64,000 bases of DNA from Hexactinellida sp. DTS-2022 (lineage: Eukaryota; Porifera; Hexactinellida). The stretch is from positions 4,154,001 to 4,218,000 of the forward strand of contig JAPNXP010000011.1 of NCBI GenBank assembly GCA_028753945.1. Direction: 5' to 3'. Numbering within the stretch: the stretch's first letter is position 1; every line of letters starts with the position of its first letter. The notes below the pieces were generated by a model that saw nothing but the letters and a program-made list of their open reading frames with translations, did not search any database and had not been told where the DNA came from. A program made the translations under genes and the position numbers. Shown here one piece after another: positions 54,301 through 64,000 of the stretch.

Positions 54301-55439
54301 AGGATTTAAAGATGATAAAAGAGAATAGTTACAAACTTACAATCAGCTACGTTATAATAGTTATAATTAATCAAATAATAATGATTGAGGAGTTTATGAA
54401 TAAGTACATTCAGTACTTTAGTTGTCGACCAGTCCGTACCAATAATTAATATAATTAGTATTCATAGAAAGGAAGTAACTCCACCTTAAACATGTGTTGG
54501 AAATTAAACTTTGCTACGAAGACAACCCAATATTATTCAAATTGAGGATTTCTGAGGGATAACTTATTACATTTCAAGAGAACGCCCTAAATAATTGAAC
54601 CATTGATTAATAATTTAATATGAATATATTATAAATTATTATAATCACATAGAATTCCTTTCATTAACTATTTTTGCAACTTATCTATCGTAATTTTGAT
54701 GTTGCTCACTTTTCATTCAGTTGTAGCTAGTAACGTGTGAATATTTTGGTTATACCAGAATTCAATTATTATGCATATTTATCTGAATGGGAAAAGTATC
54801 TTTATAGTTTAGAAGATTAATGCAGAAATAAATTACAACATATTTCGCATGTTCCATAAATAACCAATTATTGTAGTCATGTAGTTTATCTCTATTCGAG
54901 AATAATTAATGCATTGTGATTTGTGATATACTTAGTTATAGAATGCTATGACTTAGTTTAAAGATTTTTGTTCCTAATTGAAGACATCATATCAGGCTAA
55001 AATATTCAAGCACTGAGAATTTAGACGGGCTTTCAGCCCTAGATGAATACTTGATTCAGGAATATTAACATAAAATCTACAAATTGAATGAGTCCTAGAA
55101 AAATGTACATAACTAAACCTAAGTATACAAAACAACCAATGAAATACAAATTATGAACATTAACTAAATACGTATTAGAATTTTTAAATGCGAAATTAGT
55201 GTTTATCATATTTGTTTACCTACCTCAATTGTTGTGTTTGTTACTTTGTTTGTCAGTCCGGATTATAATAAAGTGATGAGAAATGGTAATTTGGAACAAT
55301 TCCAAGGAAATATTAAGGTTGAGCAGAGCAACGAATATGGCTACTTATACACTTCCACAGATTAATTAATCATAATAAAATAATATTTGTTTTATATAAA
55401 TGAGATTTCAGATTATGTTGTATCTTCTGAATCTACGGA
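54301..55439. other. Intergenic
   Basis: AT-rich. The stretch about 54475-54550 is an inverted relative of 59130-59230 (AACATGT, GAAGACAACCCAA, AATTGAGGA words), so both are pieces of an unclassified repeat. No gene seen. Confidence 0.4.
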
Positions 55440-55510
55440 TGTTATGAGTATCACTGGACCTTCAGGAGTACAGTCCTTTGGAAAGACTGTAGGTGGCAGT
55501 ACGGGCAGAC

Positions 55511-55698
55511 CAGGGTTTCATCATCCAGGCGTATGCAACGCGTCTGGAGGCACGTAAATTTGGAAGGAAATTTTTCTAGGCGCGCGAAAATCGAGAGATG
55601 CTCCCATAGACTTAATACAAAATGAGTAATTTAGGCGGGTGCGAGCGAGCTCAAACTAAATCTAGGCGCGCGGGAAATTTAGTCTGGATGAAATCCTG
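55511..55698 (+). mobile_element. hAT-type MITE nested in hammerhead repeat D
   Basis: Perfect GGGCAGAC repeats (55503-55510, 55699-55706); ends CAGGGTTTCATC and the complement of CAGGATTTCATC. The uninterrupted counterpart of the site is visible in unit C (about 20565). A relative lies at 44372-44552. Confidence 0.92.
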
Positions 55699-55853
55699 GG
55701 GCAGACTATGACTATGTGTCTTAATATTCTGTAGTATCGGGGCCGGTACGAGTGTTGTGTGGAGACGCCGTATACCGGCAGTAGGCACGAGTGGTCGTTA
55801 AGTAGACACCGTGGCAATAAGGAAGCGTGACTACCCACTGATGAGGTGAGTCA

Positions 55854-55905
55854 TGGGGTCGAGGGTCACGGTCCTGATGAGTTCCTGGAATGGAACGAAA
55901 CCCCA
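55854..55905 (+). ncRNA. Hammerhead ribozyme, unit D
   Basis: The core CUGAUGA (55874-55880), a perfect stem II (GUUCC-UGGAAU-GGAAC), GAAA and stem III UGGGGU/ACCCCA are present. Stem I is degraded (GAGGGUCACGGUC pairs only at the two base-proximal positions), so it is probably impaired. Confidence 0.72.
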
Positions 55906-55935
55906 CTAGCAGCAGTTCGGCCGGCTATTCTACAG

Positions 55936-56337
55936 TTGCCTTGATTAGTAATACATTATTACAGTTGTTTCAAGACAAAACTCAGCCGAGTAACCGAAAA
56001 ACGGTTGGTATTTCGTTTCATAACTTTAATTTGTTTGAAATATAAGTTATCCTAAACAATGTAAAGATTAACCTTTATCATTCGTTTAGTCTAATTAGGG
56101 ATGCATTTTCAATTATTTGTAGATGGAAGTTTAAATTTTTGCAGATTTGGTATGTCACCAATTGAAAATAAGCAAATTGCAGGTCAGGTTGTTGCATATC
56201 TTGAACATATACGATGATCATGAACAGACTTTTGCATTCCCGCCTTTAAATAAATACATTTTAGATGCTTAACTTAAATAATCTTTGAGTTATTAAATAA
56301 TTAACAAGATATTATTTTAAAACACGATAATTCGCAC
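55936..56337. other. Intergenic, nothing recognised
   Basis: AT-rich, no feature called. Confidence 0.35.
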
Positions 56338-56661
56338 TAGTGTTGTAAAATTTCCAAAAAATTTGTTTTCATTGGAAATTTCCGAAAATTTCCGGAAATT
56401 TCTGGAAGATTACATATTTCAAATTATGCTTAGGATCTTTATTTTGAAGTGCCAAAATTTTGTGCTATTTAAGTTAGACTGTCATGAGGGAAATAACAAG
56501 CGGCGTTAAGCGCATAGTATCAACTCTACATGTATATATTAGAGATATGGTTCATCAAAATTAAAAAAACTAGGTATATATAATAATTTTTCCTTGTAAA
56601 ATCTCCGGAAATTTAGCTATTTTTGGGAAATTTCCGGAAATTTTCCGACCTTACAACACTA
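56338..56661 (+). mobile_element. hAT-type MITE with 8-bp target duplication
   Basis: ATTCGCAC on both sides (56330-56337, 56662-56669). Ends TAGTGTTGTAAAATTTCC and CCTTACAACACTA; the interior is rich in TTTCCGGAAATTT palindromes near both ends. 324 bp, noncoding. Confidence 0.9.
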
Positions 56662-58477
56662 ATTCGCACAATAAATTACGATCACCAAGGGCGTTGAGGG
56701 GGATCCCCCCAATCTTAGCAGACTGAAATTTTTTCATTAGGATTCAGCAAATTAATCGTTCTGACATACCCTAGCCGGTTGCCAGATCTGATAGGGCCAA
56801 ACCCGGACAAAATTGAGTATTAATATTCATATTTACTGTAACTAAAATGCATTGTATTTTTTTAATCTATCTGAAACTTGGGAACAAACCTAAATTTTTG
56901 GGCACAATATTCGTTGCCAAAAGCTGATTTAACGAATTTTGTAATTTTTGAACTACGCAGTTTGTAATATACAGTGGTGTTGGCGAAATAGTAGTTCGAA
57001 TTTTTAATGAAATTTCCTTGCGAATAGGCGAGCTTGCTATTATAAGAACTTAATTAACATTAAATGCTTGCTTTTTGAAATAAAGCAACTTGCAAATGGA
57101 CAGTGATGGAAACACATATCCTAGATTGGGAGGAACAAAATATTTTTTGGTATTGGTTGTAGCAGTGAAACAGTTTCTTTACAGATTATTTTGTTGTAGC
57201 ATGTAATCTTGAATACAACCGAGCGAGCTTTGCAAGCAAGCGAAATTTATAGATGTTCAGGCCCTATGGAAATGTTTCCAGGAAATTATTGGCTTGCTTC
57301 CTGGGATTTGGTTAGTTCTTTAATAAATATTTAAAAAGTTCTTTAATAAATATTTAAAAAAGAAAAAGTGGGGGATAATTATATTATTAATCCCCACTGC
57401 ATTTACTCCCAGGCGAATGGAGCCAGATTGATATTAGACGAACACCGATCTACTTACATTATAGCTGAGAAATAAAATGATATGTAGAGGTTGGGAGCAT
57501 TCCACTCAGAACAATTTTTGGGAATCTTATAAACCCAGATAAAAAACTTGGGAGGCAAGCCAAAAAACTGGGGGCAACTGCCCCCCTGGAAACGTCACTG
57601 CTTAATATTTACAGTACTACTAAGGCGTAATTTTTTTTGTAATTAAAACCAAAAATGCAAATATTTACTCTATTACTTTTTGGTTAAATACAGAACTGAT
57701 GTTTAGATGAAAAGATTAAAACGATACATAACAAAATTTATAAGAGCCGAACTAGCATAGATAAATACTGAAACATAAAATATTTACTAACTAGGAACTT
57801 GGGAATAATAAATATAACAATAATAATTTAATATTATTGTGCACTTTGTTTACAGAATCAAATTTCTCCAAACCCGGACACCGACAAATTGCTCTAAATC
57901 CAGACAGTCCGGGTCTGGAATACCTAGACATCATCAATTTATGACATTATTAAAAGATTTGCCACATGTTCACGACGCTTAACTTATATTTTGTAATTGG
58001 AATAGTTAATAAACTCAAAATAGGCCAAGCGGCCCAATAGATTTTTGAAATGTTATTAAGTGTTTTTTGTTGGTGGATAGAGGTCGCTGCCATAGAGTTT
58101 CTCATACCGCTAAATCTGTCCTTAGTTACAGTAAATTTATTTGAATCACAGAGGGCTTTATTTTAGCGTTAAAAATAAGTATTGGTTAGAAATATTAATC
58201 CTTATGCTCGAGGTAGTGTGTATTTAGTTTTTCCATTCACTTTTAATGATTAGTGTTTTCTTAGGTTGTTTTGCATACATAGTATTACGTACTTATTTAA
58301 TCAGTTTGAGAATAGTTCCCAGAATAGTTAAGGAAATTCTATCTGATTACAAAATTATAATAAATTACTTAGGGCCTTAGGCCATATAAAATAAATAAAT
58401 TGTTTATCATCCCCGTCCGTCCAATTTATTTTTTAATATCTTATGATATATAATATACGTACGAAATATTAGTGATA
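56662..58477. other. Repeat-rich intergenic region
   Basis: Holds a fragment of the CAGTGGTATTCGC MITE family (about 56972-57090; full-length relative at 59806), a hAT-like terminus GCCCCCCTGGAAACGTCACTG at about 57580-57600, and a 20-bp tandem repeat (about 57315-57355). No gene seen. Confidence 0.45.
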
Positions 58478-59096
58478 AATTTGTGTAAAGTACTCCTAAT
58501 GTATCAATTTTTAATAAGTCTTGTATTTTAGAGCATTACTTAAATCACCTTAATTATTTAAGCATTTTCTAATCAATAAATATTTATATTTATTGTTTTT
58601 GCATAGGATAATGTTATTTACATATTACCTTATTATAGGAAATTAACGCTCCATGAAATTAACGCGAATTGGAGCTGAACATTTTCAAATACATGAAATT
58701 AACGCGAATAAAATTTATAAAAAAAATTCAGGATTATTAATCTCCTGATTGAATACTATTATTGTGCTCAAATAGGTTTCCAATCTACTTGATAGACATG
58801 GTGTATCCTTTCAAACTAGTTGCCATCTGAAAATATGTAGCTCGGAAGTTTGTCCATCTATTGAATAATTTTGATAAATAGCAGGAAATTAAGGTAATGG
58901 AAATTAACGCTCCATGAAATTAACGCGAAGGAAATTAACGCGATTTGGAGAAATTCGCGTAAATTTCATGGCGCGTTAATTTCCTATAATAAGGTAATTG
59001 AAATAAATAGTAAATAAAAAACGTCCCTATAAAAAAGAAAAAGTCCGTATTTTCTGAAAATATATGGATGATAAACAATTAATTTATTTTACCTGG
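58478..59096 (+). repeat. Dispersed repeat, copy with MITE insertion
   Basis: Relative of 20735-20990, split by the 367-bp MITE at 58628-58994. Confidence 0.65.
58628..58994 (-). mobile_element. TA-target MITE, uninterrupted relative of the MULE host
   Basis: CCTTATTATAGGAAATTAAC and its complement at the ends, TA at both flanks. The whole length aligns, reverse-complemented, to the two flanks of the MULE at 23869-24077 and 26345-26512. CTATTATTG (58756-58764) is the unduplicated 9-bp MULE target. The 20898-20903 site shows the DNA before this MITE inserted. Confidence 0.92.
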
Positions 59097-60366
59097 CCAT
59101 ATGTAGAGCGTTCTACTGAAATTTAATAACACACATAAGATCCTCAATTTGGTTAATGTTGGGTTGTCTTCATAAGTAAAGTTCAAATTCCAAACATGTT
59201 CGGGGGGAGTTACTTTCTAACTAGGAATACCAATTAGCGTAAGAAAAATCTCATTTGTACACGAGTTGACGACCAATTCAATTTAAGGACTAGAGATTTG
59301 GATGTACCATTCATAAACTTTCCAGACATAATACTTTACTTAATGGAAACTACATATTACAACGTAGCAGACTTTAGTTCTTTGTTTTTACTCTATAAAC
59401 CCAACTTTGACAATTCTATTTTTCTCAAAAATTTCGAAGGACTTAAAGCGCTAAAGCGGGCCGGGCTTCGGTTACAAAATTCAGACCGGGTGGAACTCTG
59501 CCAAAGAGTAACATTATTTTTATTGCAAATCAATTCACATACAAATATTCAGCACAAGTAGGAAGAATAGGAGGCTATACATAGTCTAGATGTTTGAATA
59601 TATTAGTTCGTCCACATGCTCTTTTCTCTCTATCCAGTTCTTTAAGTCGCTCATTTTATGAGTTCCAGTTAACCCACTGATTTTTCAACTGCTGCAGTTT
59701 CCTCAAATTTAATGAAGTTCATATATTTCAAGGCTTGTTCCTACAGTTAGAAATTAAAGCAATATTATACTTTAGTATAAATTTTAATGAAATCTAAACA
59801 CAACACAGTGGTATTCGCAAGTTGCATTTTGCACGATTTTGCTTGCTGTTAGGCGAACTTGCTATTAGAAGAACAGAATTAAGATAAACGTTTGATTTGG
59901 GACTGAATTGACTTGTTGATAGAGCCATATTGCTACAGTAGAACCAGCCTATTTCGACACACGTTGGGATATGAAAAAATGTTTCATTACCAAAAGGATT
60001 ATTGTACAACTTTCACTATATAACAATCATTTAAATATCGGATCGGTTGAATTCCAGAGTGTACAATGGTCTGATTATGCAAGTTCTACTGTATTAGGCG
60101 AACACCACTGTAGTCGACTCAGCTGAATTGAACATTCTTGTTATAGGTAGTTTGACTCGATTAGCCAGTATCTCAATTAAGCCGATTTAACTGTACTATA
60201 GTGTTTATTATACAACGTTACCTGGGTAAGGAATTTGCAATCCCACCAGCGTATCTTATGGGTCTTTGAAATTGAACACCTGAGTTCATCAAATATATCT
60301 ATCTACTCAATTGCACTCGTGGAATGTAATGTTAAAAATAATTAATCAATGAAACACATAGTAGTA
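59097..60366. other. Intergenic with an unassigned ORF and a MITE
   Basis: A plus-strand open stretch of about 107 codons (59238-59561, no ATG near its start; includes DVPFINFPDIILYLMETTYY and LRLQNSDRVELCQRVTLFLL) could be an exon but has no recognised family. A MITE lies at 59806-60110. Nothing else recognised. Confidence 0.3.
59806..60110 (+). mobile_element. pogo-like MITE (CAGTGGTATTCGC family)
   Basis: CAGTGGTATTCGCAAG at the left, GCGAACACCACTG at the right (complement of CAGTGGTGTTCGC); TA follows the right end, while the left flank has lost it. 305 bp. Confidence 0.65.
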
Positions 60367-60545
60367 CAGTAAATGTCGGATATATGCACACCGGTTATAA
60401 GAACATAACGGATATAAGAACACTATGTTGGAAAACGGTTGCCATATACCCTATATTATTTATGTCCGGTTATAAGAACATACTTATCTGTCATAAGCAC
60501 ATTAAGTGCAGTTCCCGACGATGTGCTTATTACCGGCATCCACTG
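60367..60545 (+). mobile_element. pogo-like MITE
   Basis: CAGTAAATGTCGGATATATG left, ACCGGCATCCACTG right, TA both sides (60365-60366, 60546-60547). GGTTATAAGAACAT words are iterated inside. 179 bp. Confidence 0.85.
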
Positions 60546-61572
60546 TACAAGTATATAATAAATCAATAAGAAAACCTTAAATTTAGTTTAGAAGTTATAT
60601 GTTTCTTATGTTATAGTGTAATTTATCATTAGATATTTTTGATTGCTTATATTAATTTAGATTGCAGAAATCAATAAATTATTCCTCATATGTTCAAAAC
60701 TGCTATCCGGGTTCTTTGAGTAATTGCAAGCAGGATATTGTAGACCAGTGAACCCCAACTGGAATAGAGTAGGGCCTTAGTCAATCGCAAAAAAATTTAT
60801 CCTGATCTCGACCCCGATCATTACTGGGAAATGTATCGCCGATTTAAATCCCGGATCTTATTTTTACAAATGATCGCCGATCCGATCACGATAGTTTTGC
60901 CATCTTTTCTTATTGCGTATTGTAAATAAACAGAATTTAAAAAAATTCTAATTGGATAATTTTGTCCGAATAAATGTAGTTGAGAAAAAATGGATAACCA
61001 ACTACAATCCTCTTCACAGAAGCTTTCATATCCTAAGTGAACCTCCTTACTGAGACTTAATCAACATTGATTAAATTATTTATCACTTTTTCAAAAGATC
61101 GGGATTAAGGATCGAATTTTAGGAGTTAAAACGATCGCGATCTCCAATTAGATCCTCCTGTAAACTATGATCGGAAAAGAATCGCGATCATTGATCATGC
61201 AATTATAATGCTATAGAATAGAGTGACATTAAACTTCGATAGCAGAGGTGTAAATAAGCTGTGGACCGCTGATTTTGTTTGTTTAATAAAGATCCTGACA
61301 AAAACCCTTTGGGCATTTGTATACTATAACAAACGCTTTTCTATTCATTGAGGAATCCCAAATTAATGAAAATAATATTTGTAAATCACACACTATATTC
61401 TATATACTAAAAACATAATGTATAATACACAGTTCTACTTTTCTAGTAGTCCTAACGACTAGTTCTAACTAAGGTAGGGCAAACATTAAATTCATGTCTT
61501 GCAACTAAGAGAAAACTAATCTAATTCTAATAATCTAACACACTACAAAGACACTATTTGTCTTTTGATAAT
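60546..61572. other. Intergenic; GATCGCGATC-rich stretch
   Basis: 3' flank of the unrecognised minus-strand gene. About 60790-61195 has repeated GATCG/CGATC words in both orientations (ATCGCCGAT, ACGATCGCGATC, ATCGCGATC), probably a degraded foldback element without clear ends. Confidence 0.4.
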
Positions 61573-64000
61573 CTATGGTTTCCCAAGATCCACAGTTACA
61601 GGGATCATTAAGCTTCCGGACATAAATAGCGTGAGCGCATCATAGTCAATTCCTCCAACCCAGAAATCCAAATACCAATCTTGATCTTTGAAAAACTCAA
61701 TTCCAGACAGTACACCTTCAGGTCTAAGGTTTTCAGCAGTAAAGTATTGTTCATCTTTCGGTGCATTCAAGGGAATATGGTAGAAACATTGGAACGGGGC
61801 GGCAATACAGTTAGCAGCGATCAGTTCCATGCAATTTAGGTATCTCGTACACAGATAAGATAACCTGTTAATATCTGGTGGTGGTATATTAGCCATCAGC
61901 GCTAATATAATTAATTTCGACTGTGGGTAATCTTTCAGAAAAATGTTAATTACCTCTGCTAAATGATCATCTGTGTAATTTTTCAGGATTTTATCTATCT
62001 CAACTTTAATCGCATCACACCTCCTCTTGTAAGTAGTGTAAAAATCCGAAGAAGATTGCCCCGCGCCAGATTTTGCATTAATTCGATTCGTGTTCTTTAG
62101 TAAGCCGTTATTTACTTGAAAGGGATCTACCCATTGTAGATAGCCACCGCTCTTTGGCATACGACTATCTAATATATGAGGATATGCGCCAAAGTTATCA
62201 CTGCAAGTTAAACAAGCAGTTATAAAATCAACAACTTTACCATCCTTATCGTATGTTAGATTTGCCCTTTTAACTTTGAATTGATCGGTATTAAATACAA
62301 TGTAGATTGGATCAATCCCAATTTGCCTCGTTATTGCATAATTTAGTTGTGGAAATCTAAATTCACTTTTAATACCGTCAATTTCAATGGATAAGAAACA
62401 GAAATCTGTATCCTTAAAATCTTCTTGAAGTGCTCCTTGAATTGCATGGAATTTCTCCTTATTTATGGTATCCTCTGACTCATAACAAGGCAACACCAAC
62501 TTAGCAGAAGTACATTTCACGCCCTTGTAGAATCTATCTGGGACAAACTCTCTTCGAAACTGACCATACTTATTTTTGAGAGTATTTTGTGAATGAAGTT
62601 CATCTGTGAAATCAGGATCCTTTTCTTCCTCAAACATAAACTGATGCCCCCAAAAACCCCTGGTTTCAAATGTTGGATCATTATCAGTAGCCATACTGTA
62701 GATAACATGACCTTCGAATTCAACATTGAGATAGTATTTATTAACATTTTCGGTGTGTTTTGGTGGATTTGCTTTGCTTTTACCTTTTTTAAGTTCAGGT
62801 TCAGATTTACTAGGCGCGAGACTATTCGTAAAACCTAAATAGAGTATCCTTATGCTTTCAATGACGTGCTTGAGCATGTATGCCACTCGATCTGCAATTG
62901 GTTCCCGATCCTGTTCATTATCGATCCACATTCCGACACACGATTTTAAATCACTGAAAATATGTTTCTCCAACTCCAGACTCTGTTTGTAGAGCTTCGT
63001 TAATGTCAAAACAACATCATGGAACTTATCAAGTGGATTAAAAGTATATGGATCATTTGTGTTTGGAATGAATGGAAAACCTGCGGTCAACTTTCTTCCT
63101 TCCTCCTCAGTGCTCAGTTGAAAATAACTTAGAATTTCTCCTAACGGGTAAATTAAGATGGACATAATTGGGTAGAACTTAATGTTATTGTATCGCTGAG
63201 TTATTTGATAAGATTCATTTAATTCATCGGGGACAGCTATGATCGTTCCTTCTAATATCTTTAGAAGCACATGGTAAGCTGTATTGGTTAGCTCAACTAT
63301 TTCTATTGTTATTGGATGGTATACACAATTGTTAGGGCGTGGATGTGAGGGACGAGAGAAGTAAGCTGCAAATAAATCGGATTCTGCCTTGGCTTTTACT
63401 TCTATTCCTGCTTGCTTCATTAACATTGTATAATTGAGTATCATCATTAAGAATCTTGCAAAGTGCGAAGGGTCGATAAATTGTTCTTTGATAAAATCTT
63501 TTTTGTCGAATGGTAATGGAATTTTCGATAATTGTTCAAATCTCTCAGTCAGGTTAATTAATTCCAAAATATCTGGAACCAATTGTTCTAAATCTCCAAC
63601 TTCTTCTAAAATCTTCTCACAAAGTTCTATTATTTTTTTTTTGATTTCAACTATTTCATGCTCCCCTGGTACAACTACATTTTTAATCCATTCTAAAAAC
63701 TCTTTGATGATATCGTCGAAAAGTTTCCCACCTAATTCACCTTCTCCTTGTTCTTGAATTGTTTGAATATCTTTTAAACAAGAACTCAAATCTGTATAAG
63801 CTTGCTTCATTGGTGACATCCCGGTCTTAACATAGAACATTGAATTCCCAATTTGTTGATGGATATTTTCAAAACCTTTACTAATTGCAACGTATAGCTG
63901 TGAAATGCTGATATACTGAAAACCTTCTTCTATTTCGGGTTGAATTATATTAATGCTTCGGTTAACATCAGATTCATCAGAATATGGTTCTTCATTTTTT
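61573..64000 (-). CDS. Unrecognised large protein, C-terminal 809 codons (5' end beyond window)
   Basis: The frame is open from the right edge to the stop at 61573; the Met at 63840 is internal, because about 53 in-frame codons precede it (EGFQYISISQLYVAISKGFE and neighbours), so the true start lies outside. N-terminal third is Glu/Lys-rich and helical (about 1-180), then a mixed domain, then a Lys/Ser/Pro-rich linker (SKSEPELKKGKSKANPPKHT), then a beta-rich C-terminal half with LNVEFEGHVIYSMATDND, GFWGHQFMFEEEKDPDF, GGYLQWVDPFQVNNGLL and DWYLDFWVGGIDYDALTLFM. No signal peptide, membrane segment or motif that I can name. Codon use and length leave little doubt it is a gene. Confidence 0.75.
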   Translation of the reverse strand, partial: KNEEPYSDESDVNRSINIIQPEIEEGFQYISISQLYVAISKGFENIHQQIGNSMFYVKTGMSPMKQAYTDLSSCLKDIQTIQEQGEGELGGKLFDDIIKEFLEWIKNVVVPGEHEIVEIKKKIIELCEKILEEVGDLEQLVPDILELINLTERFEQLSKIPLPFDKKDFIKEQFIDPSHFARFLMMILNYTMLMKQAGIEVKAKAESDLFAAYFSRPSHPRPNNCVYHPITIEIVELTNTAYHVLLKILEGTIIAVPDELNESYQITQRYNNIKFYPIMSILIYPLGEILSYFQLSTEEEGRKLTAGFPFIPNTNDPYTFNPLDKFHDVVLTLTKLYKQSLELEKHIFSDLKSCVGMWIDNEQDREPIADRVAYMLKHVIESIRILYLGFTNSLAPSKSEPELKKGKSKANPPKHTENVNKYYLNVEFEGHVIYSMATDNDPTFETRGFWGHQFMFEEEKDPDFTDELHSQNTLKNKYGQFRREFVPDRFYKGVKCTSAKLVLPCYESEDTINKEKFHAIQGALQEDFKDTDFCFLSIEIDGIKSEFRFPQLNYAITRQIGIDPIYIVFNTDQFKVKRANLTYDKDGKVVDFITACLTCSDNFGAYPHILDSRMPKSGGYLQWVDPFQVNNGLLKNTNRINAKSGAGQSSSDFYTTYKRRCDAIKVEIDKILKNYTDDHLAEVINIFLKDYPQSKLIILALMANIPPPDINRLSYLCTRYLNCMELIAANCIAAPFQCFYHIPLNAPKDEQYFTAENLRPEGVLSGIEFFKDQDWYLDFWVGGIDYDALTLFMSGSLMIPVTVDLGKP

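Larger units (their letters stand above)
55440..55935 (+). repeat. Hammerhead-bearing repeat, unit D (with nested MITE)
   Basis: The most complete unit: a 5' block with CTTCAGGAGTAC and GGCAGTACGGGC, then a GTAGTATCGGGGCCG block shared with A and B, then AATAAGGAAGCGTGACTACC, the hammerhead, and the CACTAGCAGCAG tail. Interrupted by a 188-bp MITE. It links the 5' block of unit C to the 3' body of units A and B, defining one family. Confidence 0.75.

Noticed and set aside
57085-57600. A complete hAT element from CAGTGATGG (57087) to CGTCACTG (57600)
   Set aside because: Only the first few terminal bases match and the flanks show no 8-bp duplication; noted as a fragment only.

Overview
This is eukaryotic, almost certainly metazoan, DNA: AT-rich, with genes split by short GT-AG introns, animal-type extracellular domains (AMOP, calcium-binding EGF, IPT-like), a mitochondrial intermediate peptidase, and a very dense load of DNA transposons, MITEs and Helitron relics. 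Species cannot be fixed from the window; a sponge or another early-branching or fast-evolving invertebrate is a guess only. Nothing suggests bacterial operons, CRISPR or a virus.

Layout. Positions 1-15240 and about 28392-44221 are two direct copies of one segmental duplication. Each carries, in order: a putative two-domain glycosyltransferase gene (minus; copy 1 runs off the left edge), a GTA microsatellite, a hammerhead-ribozyme repeat, a beta-propeller-like gene (minus), a Helitron relic truncated at the start of its helicase, a cluster of 125-bp palindromes, an 8-bp-TSD hAT MITE, a TTAA MITE, and a secreted AMOP-domain gene (plus). The spacer 15240-26970 holds a decayed EGF-repeat gene (minus), a candidate terminal exon of a membrane protein (plus), a second hammerhead repeat, a D-glutamate cyclase-like gene (minus) interrupted by one in-frame TAG, and a 2.27-kb Mutator-like transposon encoding a transposase-RING fusion, inserted in a MITE. 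The right part has the mitochondrial intermediate peptidase gene (45124-48416, minus, three exons joined here in frame to 709 aa), a VIT-VWA protein (49349-52843, minus, two exons, 930 aa) whose C-terminus looks like a USPL1-type cysteine protease, a repeat-filled 53-61 kb region, and a long unrecognised ORF (61573 to beyond 64000, minus).

The two duplicate copies act as a natural filled-site/empty-site comparison: several insertions (foldback element at 30807, MITE at 35914, hAT-like MITE inside the microsatellite at 29874) are in copy 2 only, and copy 2 lacks about 2.3 kb lying between two palindrome units. Both copies of the propeller and AMOP genes stay open, and their three indel differences are all multiples of three, which suggests both are retained under selection.

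Most notable: four copies of a hammerhead-ribozyme repeat with compensatory stem changes; the VIT-VWA-protease fusion; the transposase-RING fusion, with its 9-bp target duplication confirmed by an empty site elsewhere in the window; and a 47-bp-arm perfect palindrome. All family calls are from reading the sequence; no database search was run.
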